Shown: one piece after another, positions 35,845-47,421 of the stretch
Position numbering within the stretch: the first letter of the stretch is position 1
Layout of the letters: every line of letters starts with the position of its first letter
NCBI RefSeq assembly: GCF_024198215.1
Contig: NZ_JAKCFA010000016.1
Coordinates: 1 to 64,000 of the forward strand
Direction of reading: 5' to 3'
Length of the DNA stretch: 64,000 bases
DNA from: Myxococcus qinghaiensis
Lineage (GTDB): Bacteria > Myxococcota > Myxococcia > Myxococcales > Myxococcaceae
Notes under the pieces: generated by a model
Database searches by the model: none
Seen by the model: only the letters and a program-made list of their open reading frames with translations
What the model was told of the DNA's origin: nothing
Translations under genes and position numbers: made by a program

Positions 35845-38800
35845 ATGGTGGAAACCGAGGGTTCCTTCTCCGAAACCACATCGGCCCGTCACATGCCTCC
35901 CCGACCTTCCCCCTCGTCTGACATGCGTGAGCACGCAGAGGGGCGGACGCGCCCCGGACGCGTGTCTCCCTTCGTCGCCGCGGACTTCTTCGTCCTCCGC
36001 ACCCCGTTGCTGCCCTTCGACGCGCTCACGTCGTGGAGCGAGGGACTGGAGGGCCCGGAGGCCGCGCCGCGCGACCTTGAAGCGGCGCTCCAGAAAGACA
36101 CGTCGCGGCTGCGCGCTCGCCTGCGCCAGTGGGTGGAGATGCCGCTCATCCAGGAGGCGCTCTTCATCGCGTCCCCCGCGCTGGTGGAGAGCCTGCACTA
36201 CTGGCTGGAGAACGCCGACTCCGAGCAGGGCCGCAAGGTTGAACGGACCCTCGTGCGCTACTTCGCGCGGATGGCCGGGCGTGGCACGCCCTTCGGGTTG
36301 TTCGCGGGGCTCTCCGTGGGGCGGCCAGGCGCGGTGACACGGTTGCGCCTCTCGCCGCGTGAAGAGCTGCGCCGCCACACCCGCCTGGACATGGACTACG
36401 TCTGCGCGCTCGTGGAGAAGGTGCGGCAGGAGCCCGGTGTCCGCGCCCAGCTCTCCTACGTCCCCAACTCCAGCCTGTACCTGACCGCGGGGCGGCTGCG
36501 TTACATGGAGATGCGCCACACCGGACGCGAGCGCACCTACCACCTGGTGGCCGTGGAGCCCTCGTCGTACCTGGACGCCACGCTGGCGCGGGCTCGGGGT
36601 GGCGCGTCCCTGGAGTCGCTGGCGGAGGCGCTCACCCAGGATGACGCCGACGTCGGACTGGAGGACGCACGGGCCTTCATCGTGGAGCTCATCGAGTCCC
36701 AGGTCCTGGTCCCCACCTGGGCTCCGCCGCTCACCGGCCCCGAGCCCATCCCCGCGCTGCTGGCGTCATCCGAGGGCCTGTCCGCGCTGGAGCCCACGCG
36801 CACGAAGCTGACCGCCGCGCACCAGGCGCTGAGTCGCATCGACGCCGCGCCTCCCGGCGTCCCCATCGAGTCCTACCGCGAGGTGGCCCGCATGCTCGAG
36901 GGACTGCCCGTGCCCGCGGAGCTGCCGCGCCTCTTCCAGGTGGACATGCTCCGCCCCGCGCAAGAGGCCTCGCTCTCCCCCTGCGTGGTGGAGGCGTGCG
37001 AGCGCGCTGTCGACGTGCTCCACCGCATCTCCGTGAACAACGGGGCGGTGTCACCGCTCGCGCGCTTCCAGCAGCGCTTCGTGGCGCGGTACGAGACGCG
37101 CGCAGTGCCGCTCTTGGAGGCGCTCGACGAAGAGACTGGCGTCGGCTTCGCGGCGGATGGCGGCACGAGCAGCGGCACCGGCCCGCTCCTCCAGGGCTTC
37201 GCCTTCCCGCGCCAGGAGGGAGACTGGCGCTTTCCTGGTGGGGCGCACTGGCGCCATCTGCTGACCCGGCTGGAGTCCTGTTGGCGTGAGCAGTCGCGAG
37301 AGCTCAACCTCACGGAGGATGACCTCCGCGCGCTGGAGTCCAAGGACGCGCCGCCCTTGCCGGAGGCCTTCTCCATCGTCGCGACGGTGGTGGGCGCCAG
37401 CACCGAGCAGGTGGACAACGGCGCCTTCCGAATCATCCTGGAGAGCCTCTCCGGTCCCTCGGGCGCGGTGATGGTCGGGCGGTTCTGCCACGCGGACCCT
37501 GCGCTGGAGGCGGCGACGCGTGACTACCTGCGCGCCGAGGAGGCCCTGAGGCCCGAGGCCGTCTTCGCGGAGGTGGTCCACCTGCCGCAGGGGCGCATGG
37601 GCAACGTCATCTGCCGCCCCGCGCTGCGCGAGCACGACATCGTCTTCCTGGGACAGTCGGGTGTGCCCCTGGAGCATCGGCTCGAGCTGTCCGACTTGTG
37701 GCTCTCCGTCGAGCAGGGCCGCCTGGTGCTCCGCTCCCGCAAGCTGGGGCGAGAGGTCATTCCCCGGATGTCCCATGCCCACAACTACTTCTCCCTCGGG
37801 CTCGGGGCGTATCGCTTCCTGGGGCAGCTCCAGCAGCAAGGAGTCCAGAGCCTGGCCTTCTCCTGGGGGCCGCTGGCACAGGCACCGTTCCTCCCCCGAG
37901 TGACGCACGGCCGGGTGGTGCTGGCGCTGGCGCGCTGGCGCGTGGAGTCGGACACGCTCAAGACGTGGGGGGCGGCGCAGGGCTCCGCGCGCTACGTGGC
38001 GCTCCAGCACTTCCGGAGGCAAGCCCGGCTGCCTCGCTGGGTCTGTCTCCAGGAGGGCGACAACCAGCTGCCCATCGACCTGGACAACGTGCTGAGCGTG
38101 GACACATTCGTCCAGCTCGCGCGCAATCGCCCCGGGGGCGTGACGCTGGAGGAGCTGTACCCCACGCCCGAAGAGCTCTGCGTCACCGGACCGGATGGTC
38201 GCTACATGCACGAGGTGGTGCTCCCGTTCCGTCGTCGCGAGCCGCTCGCGCGGACGCCTCACGCTGCTCCCTCGGTCCCCACCGCGTCCGTGCCGCGCAC
38301 CTTTCCGCCTGGCTCCGAGTGGCTCTACGCGAAGCTCTACACGGGCACCGCCACCGTGGACCGGCTGCTCACCCTCACGCTCGCGCCGGTCCTCCGACGA
38401 CTCACCGAGACAGGCGCTGTCTCCCACTGGTTCTTCCTGCGCTACGGCGACCCGGACTGGCACCTGCGCCTGCGGCTGCATGGCGCTCCGGAGCGGTTGT
38501 ACGCGGAGGCGCTGCCCATGCTGCAGGCGGCGTGCGCGAGCGCGCTGGCCTCGGGTGAGGGTTGGAAGCTCCAGCTCGACACCTACGAGCGCGAGGTGGA
38601 GCGCTACGGTGGCCCGGTGGGAGTCACCCTGTCCGAGAGGCTCTTCGCGGCGGACAGCGAGGCCGTGCTGTCGCTGCTGGAGGCCCACCCTGGAGATGAA
38701 GGGGCCAGCCTGCGGTGGCGGCTGGCGCTGCTGGGCATGGACACGCTGCTGGACGCGCTCGGCCTGTCGCTGGAGCAGAAGCTGGCCGTGGCGAGTCGCT

Positions 38801-39177
38801 GCCGCAAGGGGTTTGGCACCGAGTTCCGCGTCGACGCGCGCTTCGAGGACCAGCTCAGCCAGCGCTTCCGCAAGGAGCGCAAGGGGCTGGAGTCGATGCT
38901 CGACGCGGCGCCCACGGACGCGGGGCCCTGGAAGGCGGGGCACGACATCCTGGCGCGGCGCGGGGCCCTGCTGCGGCCCCTCGCGGAGCAGCTCCTGGCG
39001 GCCGAGCGCGAAGGCCGGCTCACGCTCCCCGTGGCGGGGCTGGCGGAGAGCTTCCTGCACATGCACGTCAACCGGCTGCTGGCGAGCGACCAGCGCGCCC
39101 AGGAACTCATCCTCTACGACTTCCTGGCCCGGCTCTATCGCTCGCGGCTGGCGAGGACCCGCGAGGGCGGCGCATGA
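35845..39177 (+). CDS. LanB-type lanthipeptide dehydratase, full length
   Basis: An 1110-residue protein. The N-terminal glutamylation domain starts near residue 40 ('SPFVAADFFVLRTPLLPFDA', 'LVRYFARMAGRGTPFGLFAG'), and the C-terminal elimination (SpaB_C/thiopeptide-type) domain spans ~830-1105 ('EWLYAKLYTGTATVDRLL', 'WFFLRYGDPDWHLRLRL'). Both halves on one chain define a tRNA-Glu-dependent class I enzyme that converts Ser/Thr to dehydroamino acids. Start is uncertain: ATG at 35845 gives the longest form; 35893 or 35923 are possible. It leads the biosynthetic operon, next to the divergent precursor gene. No LanC cyclase follows. Confidence 0.93.
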   Translation: MVETEGSFSETTSARHMPPRPSPSSDMREHAEGRTRPGRVSPFVAADFFVLRTPLLPFDALTSWSEGLEGPEAAPRDLEAALQKDTSRLRARLRQWVEMPLIQEALFIASPALVESLHYWLENADSEQGRKVERTLVRYFARMAGRGTPFGLFAGLSVGRPGAVTRLRLSPREELRRHTRLDMDYVCALVEKVRQEPGVRAQLSYVPNSSLYLTAGRLRYMEMRHTGRERTYHLVAVEPSSYLDATLARARGGASLESLAEALTQDDADVGLEDARAFIVELIESQVLVPTWAPPLTGPEPIPALLASSEGLSALEPTRTKLTAAHQALSRIDAAPPGVPIESYREVARMLEGLPVPAELPRLFQVDMLRPAQEASLSPCVVEACERAVDVLHRISVNNGAVSPLARFQQRFVARYETRAVPLLEALDEETGVGFAADGGTSSGTGPLLQGFAFPRQEGDWRFPGGAHWRHLLTRLESCWREQSRELNLTEDDLRALESKDAPPLPEAFSIVATVVGASTEQVDNGAFRIILESLSGPSGAVMVGRFCHADPALEAATRDYLRAEEALRPEAVFAEVVHLPQGRMGNVICRPALREHDIVFLGQSGVPLEHRLELSDLWLSVEQGRLVLRSRKLGREVIPRMSHAHNYFSLGLGAYRFLGQLQQQGVQSLAFSWGPLAQAPFLPRVTHGRVVLALARWRVESDTLKTWGAAQGSARYVALQHFRRQARLPRWVCLQEGDNQLPIDLDNVLSVDTFVQLARNRPGGVTLEELYPTPEELCVTGPDGRYMHEVVLPFRRREPLARTPHAAPSVPTASVPRTFPPGSEWLYAKLYTGTATVDRLLTLTLAPVLRRLTETGAVSHWFFLRYGDPDWHLRLRLHGAPERLYAEALPMLQAACASALASGEGWKLQLDTYEREVERYGGPVGVTLSERLFAADSEAVLSLLEAHPGDEGASLRWRLALLGMDTLLDALGLSLEQKLAVASRCRKGFGTEFRVDARFEDQLSQRFRKERKGLESMLDAAPTDAGPWKAGHDILARRGALLRPLAEQLLAAEREGRLTLPVAGLAESFLHMHVNRLLASDQRAQELILYDFLARLYRSRLARTREGGA

Positions 39178-39292
39178 GACCGACGCCTCTCTCCGCGAGC
39201 GGCCCGCACGGTGAGTCGACGAGCAGGCGTCATGGTTGGTCGGCCGCGGCGCATTCGCTATCGTCCCGAGCCGTCGGACCGAGACCGCATCC

Positions 39293-40235
39293 ATGAGTGA
39301 GCAACCGCACCAGTCGTCCCTCTTCCGACAGGAAGCGCTCGACCACTACGCACGCCCCGAGGTTCGGGGGACCGTGCTCCTCCTCGACCCGTTCTGGGCG
39401 CGCGTCACGTACTGGCTCGTCCTGGTGTTGGCGCTCATCCTGGGCGTGGTCCTCACCGTGGTGGAGATCAACGACTACGCGACGGGGCCCGTGCTCATCC
39501 AGGTCCGGGGCCTGGAGGACTTGACGGTCACGACAGCGGGGCGGGTCAGCAAGGTGCTCGTGAAGCGCGGGCAGTACGTCCAGGCGGGACAGCCGCTGGT
39601 GGAGCTGCACTCTCCGCTGGAAGAGGCCGAGCGCAGTCGCATGACGCAGGAGTTCCGCTCGCAGCTGGCCGCGGGCCTGATGAACCCGCTCGACGCCAGC
39701 TCGCGGCAGACGCTCTCCTCGCTGCGCAGCCAGGTGGACCTGAGCGAGGCGCGGCTGTCGGAGCGCGTGCTCCGAGCCTCCGTCAGCGGACGCATCCACG
39801 ACGTCCGCGTGCGGGAGAACCAGTACCTGAGCGCGGGGCAGGCGGTGGCCTCCATCCTCCAGGACGGCTCGGAGGTGTTCGCGTTGGCGCTCGTGCCCGG
39901 GCAGTACCGGCCGATGCTGGAGCCCGGTCAGCAGATTCGGATGGAGGTGGCCGGCTTCCCCTACGTGTACCAGTACTTCCAGGTGACGTCCGTCAGCGAC
40001 GAGCTGGTGGGACCCGCCGAGGTGCGGCGCTACCTGGGCCCCGGCCTGGGTGACGCGCTGCCGCTGCAGGGCCCGCACGTGGCGGTGGAGGGGCAGCTGC
40101 CGGGCGCGACGTTCGACGTCGATGGACGCAGCTACTCGTATTACACGGGCATGCCCGGCGTGGCCTGGGTGCGCGTGCGTGCGCGCAACGGCTGGCTGAC
40201 CTTGCTGCCCGTGCTCGAGCTCCTCGGAAGACCGC

Positions 40236-40243
<8 letters not shown>
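39293..40243 (+). CDS. HlyD-like membrane fusion protein of the RiPP exporter
   Basis: A 316-residue inner-membrane adaptor. One transmembrane helix near residues 37-60 ('VTYWLVLVLALILGVVLTVV') is followed by a biotinyl-lipoyl-like half ('LTVTTAGRVSKVLVKRGQYV', 'AGQPLVELHSP'), a short hairpin, and a second half ('ASVSGRIHDVRVRENQYLSA'). Such proteins connect a C39-type ABC exporter to the outer membrane. Its stop overlaps the exporter start by 8 bp. ATG at 39293 was chosen because the upstream codons show no start signal. Confidence 0.88.
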
Positions 40244-42470
<2,227 letters not shown>

Positions 42471-42481
42471 GGGGCGCGCGT

Positions 42482-43369
42482 TCAGGGCGTGTGCTTGGAG
42501 ACCGGGGCGGCCGTCAGCTCCACCTCGGCCAGCAGGCCCGTGGCGAGCTGCTCGCGGACCGCTCCGTCGATGAGCAGCCGGGCCTCGGCCTTCTGGTGCC
42601 GCGAGGACGGGTCCACTTCGGGCGCGAGGCTCTCCACCTGGGCCTTCAGCGTCAGCCCCAGGGCGGGCAGGCGCACGAGGAGGAGCGTGCCCGCGCGGAC
42701 CGAGGGAGCGAGGTGCTCTGGGACGGCGAAGCGCAGCTTCAGCTCTTCACTGACGAGCCGGAGGATGGGCGTGGCGCGTCCCACGAGGCCACCGGGCACC
42801 TGGTACAGCTCGGTGATGCGGCCCGCGAAGGGCGCGCGAATCCGGGCTGTCTCCAGATTCCGGCTGGAGGCGTCGAGCAGGGCCTTGGCTTCAGCGCCGC
42901 GCGCCTGGGCCAGCTCCACGTTCACCTTCGCCAGGGCGACCTCGGTCTCCGCCGTCTCCATGGCTTCGGCGGCGGTGAACTGTCGGATGCTCTGCTCTCG
43001 CTTCAGCCGCTGCTGTGCCTGGAGCAAGAGGAGTCCGGTGCGGCTCACCTCGGCCTGGGCGGCCTGGAGCTGGGCCTGTCGAGCGGCCGTCTCCAGTTGA
43101 AGCGGCTCCAGCTCCAGTTGAGCGACCACCTGCCCGGCGGTGACACGCTCACCCAGCCGCGCCTTGAGCACCTGCAGCCGGCCCTCTTGCTGTGAGGTCA
43201 GGTCCAGCGCGTAGCTGGCCACCACGACGCCCACGAGGGAGTCCGAGGAGAACGTGGGGCGCGACGCGGGCGCGCTCACGGCTGGCGGCTCCGCGTGGGC
43301 CCGGGGGCTACCGAGCAGGACGGCGCCCACCACGAGCAAGCAGCGACCTGCGGAGGCCTTGCGAATCAA
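42482..43369 (-). CDS. Periplasmic adaptor protein of RND/HlyD type
   Basis: A 295-residue exported adaptor. The TTG start at 43369 opens directly into a signal peptide (RCLLVVGAVLLGSPRAHAE). Features: a lipoyl half ('RLQVLKARLGERVTAGQVVA'), a long alpha-hairpin (~95-165, 'LLLQAQQRLKREQSI'), and 'IRAPFAGRITELYQVPGGLV'. It converges on the exporter gene with only 11 bp between stops and may serve a tripartite pump with it, or an unrelated efflux system. The TTG overlaps a TGA that closes a short upstream frame ('MDARVTFIEEHVA'), whose meaning is unclear. Confidence 0.82.
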   Translation of the reverse strand: MIRKASAGRCLLVVGAVLLGSPRAHAEPPAVSAPASRPTFSSDSLVGVVVASYALDLTSQQEGRLQVLKARLGERVTAGQVVAQLELEPLQLETAARQAQLQAAQAEVSRTGLLLLQAQQRLKREQSIRQFTAAEAMETAETEVALAKVNVELAQARGAEAKALLDASSRNLETARIRAPFAGRITELYQVPGGLVGRATPILRLVSEELKLRFAVPEHLAPSVRAGTLLLVRLPALGLTLKAQVESLAPEVDPSSRHQKAEARLLIDGAVREQLATGLLAEVELTAAPVSKHTP

Positions 43370-43585
43370 GCGACGTGCTCTTCGATGAAGGTGACCCGGG
43401 CGTCCATGCTGACCGCGACGTTACACCGGGACCGCCTGCCCCTGAAGCGGCCCCGGCTCAGGCCGCGGTGGAGCTCTGCCCTATGCACGGTGTCCTTACG
43501 GCTCACCCCGAAAGAATGACATCCAAGCCTGGGATGACGCTCCACGCGCTCCCGCGCTATCCTGTCGTGCAGGGGGAGGCCACGG

Positions 43586-45739
43586 ATGAAGCTACGCGCC
43601 GAACGAGGTCCTCGGACGAGTGCGCCGGGCAGCATGTCGGATGCCGCCGTATTCCGGCCCACTCCCGCCATGAGAGTGCATTCCGGCCTCCCTTCACCTG
43701 ACAGCCCTTCTTCCCCGCACGTCCTCCGCTCGGGAGGTGTGGGAGAGCAAGCCCTGGAGTCCGCTGCGGACCGGACCGCCGCGACGCTCGGCTCAAGTGC
43801 CCCCGCGAGGAGAGGACCCGCGTCCATCGCGGCGGCCACCTCCGCACCGCCAGGGATGGGCCCAGGCCAGACAGTCCCCCGAGGCGTTCGCGCTCCCGTG
43901 GAAGCCCGCCTCGGGTTCGACTTCTCCAACGTCCGCATCCACACCGACGACCGGGCGTCCTCCTCCGCCAGCGCCTGGAATGCTCGCGCCTACACCCTGG
44001 GCTCTCACATCGTCTTCGGGCGGGGGAGCTACCAGCCTCATCACCCCGCAGGACGACAGCTGCTGGCGCACGAGCTGACCCACGTCACCCAGCAGGGCGG
44101 CACACCGCGCCTGTTGCGCAAGCAGGAGTCCCCTGGCCTCTCCGGCCCTCCTCGCGAGGGCAAAGACATCCGGAAGCTGGGCGTCGTCTCCAACGAGGAC
44201 GGCGTCAACCTGCGGCAGACTCCCGATGGCGCCATCGTGAGACGGCTTCCCTTCAATACCTCGCTGTTCGTCAGCCGTGAGGTGACGGGCGACTGGTATT
44301 TCGTCACGCTCAACGACGGAAGCTACGGGTACGTCTTCAAGAACTTCATCAACACGAACCAGCCCGAGCCCCGCGCGACGCTGCACCGCATCCGCTCCGG
44401 TGAGAGCGCGCTGCGCATCGTGAAGCAATACTACAAGGGAGACGCCATCTCCTGGGGCCAGGACGAGCGCTTCTACGTCAACGTCCTCGTCCATGCCAAC
44501 CAGGGCGACGGGCCGCGCGGCATCTACAAGCCGGGCGGCAGCAACGACTGGGCCGATACCCAGACGCGCGAGGGCTATCTCATCTGGATTCCCAGCCTCC
44601 AGTTCGCGCAGAGCCTCCGGGGCAAGGTGAGCTCGGGCTCCATCAGCTACGAGCTGTGGCAGGACGTGAAGTCGGCGGTGAAGGCCGCGGTGGAGTTCGT
44701 CGTCGGTGGCGCCGCCTTCATCGCGGGCCTCCTGCACGGCGCGCTCGAGTCGGTGTGGGACCTGCTGACGGGCCTGGTGGACCTGGGCGAGATGATCTGG
44801 AAGGTGGTGAAGAGCCTCTTCACCGGGAACATCCTCTCCGACGCGGAGGGGCTCTGGGACCTGGTGAAGAAGCTCGACGTCAAGCAGCTCGTGGCGGCGG
44901 GGTTGGACTCCTTCGTGAAGAAGTGGAACGACCCCAGCCTCCTCACCCGCTGGCACTTCCGTGGGTGGCTGGTGGGCTATGCCCTGGCGGAGATCGCCAT
45001 GGCGTTCCTGTCCGGCGGCGCGACGATGCTGAAGTGGGCGGGCAAGGCGGGCAAGTTCGCCAAGCTGCTGTCCACGTTCCCCCGGGTCGCGAAGTTCGCC
45101 GACAAGGCGGCGGAGCTCGGCAAGGTGTTGCCGGATGCGTCTCGGCGGAAGCTGGCGACCAGCCTCTCGGCGACGCCCGCGGATGATGCGGCCCGCGCCG
45201 CGAAGCAGGGCCTGAAGAAGGTGGATGCCCCGAAGCACGCCGAGCAGCCCCGCGTGGCCTCCGGCGTGGCGGAGGACCCCGGCCCCGTGTTGCGTGGCGG
45301 GGTGCTGGATGCGCGGCAGGAGAACTTCATCACCCGGCTCGCCGAGGGAGGTGGGGTCGCGAAGATAGGCAAGCGCGAGGTGACCGCGACGGACCTCGCC
45401 GCGCTCACCCGGCACACCAGCCGCGAACATGCCCTGGTCATCCTCAAGGACAACACCCGCGCCCTGGTGGACCTGGGCTCGTACAAGGGCGGCTCGCTCC
45501 CCGCCAACACCAAGAAGCTGCTGATGCACTCGCACCCGGACGACTGGGGCTCCGGCATGGCGAAGTTCATCAGCAAGGAAGACGTCGATGCCCTGTTGTT
45601 TCTCAACCAGCGATACAGCTACATGGTGACCATCGACGGCACCGTCTATCGCTTCACCATGAAGACGGTCCCCATGACGGTGGGCGACGTCGTCCGCCAA
45701 TTCCATCCCGTCCTCGGCTGGGTGACGCCGGGCACCTGA
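43586..45739 (+). CDS. DUF4157 (eCIS-core) protein with SH3, LysM-like and C-terminal JAMM-like domain
   Basis: A 717-residue protein. Residues ~45-180 are the eCIS-core DUF4157 domain: 'EARLGFDFSNVRIHTDD', 'AYTLGSHIVFGRGSY', and 'LAHELTHVTQQGG' with His162 and His166. Then come an SH3 module (~200-255, 'NEDGVNLRQTPDGAIVRRLP'), a LysM-like segment (~260-340, 'LHRIRSGESALRIVKQYY'), and hydrophobic helices (~370-520; 'AVEFVVGGAAFIAGLLHGAL', 'ALAEIAMAFLSGGATML'). The last ~140 residues contain 'LLMHSHPDDWGSGMAKFISK' with H648-S-H650, and Ser663-x-x-Asp666, plus an upstream Glu614. This is the HxH...SxxD pattern of JAMM/MPN+ metalloproteases. A likely effector; the next gene, 10 bp away, is a candidate immunity gene. 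Confidence 0.83.
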   Translation: MKLRAERGPRTSAPGSMSDAAVFRPTPAMRVHSGLPSPDSPSSPHVLRSGGVGEQALESAADRTAATLGSSAPARRGPASIAAATSAPPGMGPGQTVPRGVRAPVEARLGFDFSNVRIHTDDRASSSASAWNARAYTLGSHIVFGRGSYQPHHPAGRQLLAHELTHVTQQGGTPRLLRKQESPGLSGPPREGKDIRKLGVVSNEDGVNLRQTPDGAIVRRLPFNTSLFVSREVTGDWYFVTLNDGSYGYVFKNFINTNQPEPRATLHRIRSGESALRIVKQYYKGDAISWGQDERFYVNVLVHANQGDGPRGIYKPGGSNDWADTQTREGYLIWIPSLQFAQSLRGKVSSGSISYELWQDVKSAVKAAVEFVVGGAAFIAGLLHGALESVWDLLTGLVDLGEMIWKVVKSLFTGNILSDAEGLWDLVKKLDVKQLVAAGLDSFVKKWNDPSLLTRWHFRGWLVGYALAEIAMAFLSGGATMLKWAGKAGKFAKLLSTFPRVAKFADKAAELGKVLPDASRRKLATSLSATPADDAARAAKQGLKKVDAPKHAEQPRVASGVAEDPGPVLRGGVLDARQENFITRLAEGGGVAKIGKREVTATDLAALTRHTSREHALVILKDNTRALVDLGSYKGGSLPANTKKLLMHSHPDDWGSGMAKFISKEDVDALLFLNQRYSYMVTIDGTVYRFTMKTVPMTVGDVVRQFHPVLGWVTPGT

Positions 45740-45749
45740 ACAGGCCCCC

Positions 45750-46328
45750 ATGTCCTTCTTCATCCCCGGCAGGACCCGCTGCGCCCTCTGCGACGAGCCC
45801 ATCGCCCAGCGCGCCGACGCCGCGCAGCTTCCCTTCGTCTCGCCGACGGTGCTCCCGGAGTGGGCGAAGCTGTCGCGTGCCTTCGTGCTCCGCCGCTGCT
45901 GGGAGCACTGGCCCCACCGCGACACCTACGCCCGGGCGGCTCGCGAGCTGGTGCTGAGCGCACCCGAGCAGCCCTCACTGCGGAGACGCTTCGAGCACGA
46001 GGGCCTCTTCCTCTTCGAGGTGCCCGCGGTGAAGGGCTTTCGCATCCTGGACACCTGGGCGCCGCTCACGGTGGACGTGCCCGGCCAGGATGCGGCGCGG
46101 CTCGCCAGCGCGGTGGTGGAGGCGTTCGCCCGTCGGACGGCCCTGGCGCAAGACGTGGGGCCTGGCCGGTGGACGCTGGACCCCACGGAAGGCGATGGCT
46201 GGGTGCTGACACTCTCTCAAGAAGGCGAACCCTTCGAGCGCCTGCAGCTCCCGGCCGCGCGTCAGGTGCTCTGGACGGAGTTGATGACGGAGCTCCTGCG
46301 AAGCAGCAGCGCGGGCACTTCGCCCTGA
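45750..46328 (+). CDS. Hypothetical protein, candidate immunity partner of the JAMM-like protein
   Basis: A 192-residue soluble protein starting 10 bp after the DUF4157/JAMM-like gene. The N-terminus has 'RTRCALCDEPIAQRADAAQL', a CxxC that may be half of a zinc knuckle. The rest is mixed alpha/beta ('FVLRRCWEHWPHRDTYARAA', 'LTVDVPGQDAARLASAVVEA'). No named immunity family was recognised. The immunity role is inferred from tight linkage. It ends at a strong convergent terminator. Confidence 0.72.
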   Translation: MSFFIPGRTRCALCDEPIAQRADAAQLPFVSPTVLPEWAKLSRAFVLRRCWEHWPHRDTYARAARELVLSAPEQPSLRRRFEHEGLFLFEVPAVKGFRILDTWAPLTVDVPGQDAARLASAVVEAFARRTALAQDVGPGRWTLDPTEGDGWVLTLSQEGEPFERLQLPAARQVLWTELMTELLRSSSAGTSP

Positions 46329-46354
46329 CGCCTTGAGCGAGCAGCGGACTGCGT

Positions 46355-46382
46355 GCGGCGCCTCGACAAACCGAGGCGCCGC
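46355..46382. terminator. Bidirectional terminator
   Basis: GCGGCGCCTCG (46355-46365) pairs perfectly with CGAGGCGCCGC (46372-46382) around ACAAAC. It sits between two convergent genes. Confidence 0.75.
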
Positions 46383-46406
46383 GGCAGCGCGGACCGACAG
46401 TCCCGG

Positions 46407-47198
46407 TCAGCCGGGAAGGCACTGGCTGTAGAGGTCGGTGAGATACGTGCAGGTGAAGCCACCCTGGCAACACGTGGGGCCCGACCAGCCTGTCCCGCCG
46501 CACTGTCCGTTGGTCTGCGCGCACTCAGGGGGCGTGTAGCAGACCTCCAGCCCGGGTCGATTGCCGACGTCCGTGCTCTCGCCGCTGTAGAAGATGGAAG
46601 GGATGGAGACGGCCGTCGCGGCGGTGTCGAGCAGGAAGCCGTTGTTCGCGAGGCTGCCGGAGACCCAGTCGCTGACCAATCCCGTGACATTCACGTTCCG
46701 CACCGACAGGGCGGCGGGAGGGATGGTGGCTCGCACCGTGGGGTTGAACTGCTGATTGAAGCTGTTGAAGGTCACCGTGAATTCGTCCCAGGCGGCGGTG
46801 GCCGCATGCACCGTGACGGCGTTGAGCTGCGCCACGGCGAACAACTGGAGCGTGGCGGAGTTGACGGTGACGTTGGCCGGAATCGAGCTGAGGTCGAACC
46901 TCAAGAGCGCTTCCTGCCGGGAGGTGAGGAGGATGGGATTGAGGTAGTCCACGTTCAACTGCAGGGATCCGAAGTTCGCATTGGGAGTCAGCGAGGCAAT
47001 CGTGGTGTCGGCCACCGTCCCGTTGACGCCGCGTCGGAACGTCACGCAGGTGATACCGGACAGGGATTGATTCGAGGAGTCCTCCTCGATGCTCGCCTCA
47101 TCGGGCCCTGTTCCACAGGCCGACAGGAGTGGAATTGACAGCAGGAGCAGCCAGACAGCGGGAGAAGTGCCGGTGAAAACGTCTCGGTGAGAATGCAT
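46407..47198 (-). CDS. DNRLRE-domain lipoprotein with a fungal-type CBM1 tail
   Basis: A 263-residue lipoprotein (signal 'WLLLLSIPLLSACG'). Residues ~50-215 form a DNRLRE-type beta domain ('ADTTIASLTPNANFGSLQLN', 'EALLRFDLSSIPANVTVNSA', 'VTGLVSDWVSGSLANNGFLL'), often found in carbohydrate-related surface proteins. The last ~33 residues read 'QCGGTGWSGPTCCQGGFTC' and end 'LYSQCLPG', the four-Cys pattern with aromatic residues of the CBM1 cellulose-binding module, typical of fungal cellulases and rare in bacteria. A binding or anchoring role at polysaccharide is likely. No hydrolase domain is present. Confidence 0.87.
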   Translation of the reverse strand: MHSHRDVFTGTSPAVWLLLLSIPLLSACGTGPDEASIEEDSSNQSLSGITCVTFRRGVNGTVADTTIASLTPNANFGSLQLNVDYLNPILLTSRQEALLRFDLSSIPANVTVNSATLQLFAVAQLNAVTVHAATAAWDEFTVTFNSFNQQFNPTVRATIPPAALSVRNVNVTGLVSDWVSGSLANNGFLLDTAATAVSIPSIFYSGESTDVGNRPGLEVCYTPPECAQTNGQCGGTGWSGPTCCQGGFTCTYLTDLYSQCLPG

Positions 47199-47421
47199 GG
47201 TCTTCCTCTCGGGTGACGTCCGGGAAGCCCTGGGTGCTGTATGGTTTTGGATGGCCGGATGTCGAAGCCATCATCGACGTGTCAACTCATCGGCAATACT
47301 GTCGACAAGGGTCATGGCTCTGTCTTTGAAGTGACAGATACATCGCCCGCAAGGAATCGTCGAACGGATGCCCATGCGGGCTGAAGCGAAGCCCGCGGGG
47401 GCGCCCGCACGGCTCCTGCCT

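Noticed and set aside
37051..39294. 747-codon antisense frame over the dehydratase
   Set aside because: Low-complexity Arg/Gln/His-rich translation and no start signals; the plus-strand LanB is unmistakable.
43366..43407. Short frame 'MDARVTFIEEHVA' overlapping the adaptor start
   Set aside because: Only 13 codons with no clear ribosome site; it could be a coupled leader, but there is not enough support to call a gene.
43793..45925. 710-codon antisense frame over the DUF4157/JAMM-like gene
   Set aside because: Shadow frame; the plus strand has recognisable DUF4157, SH3 and LysM-like modules.
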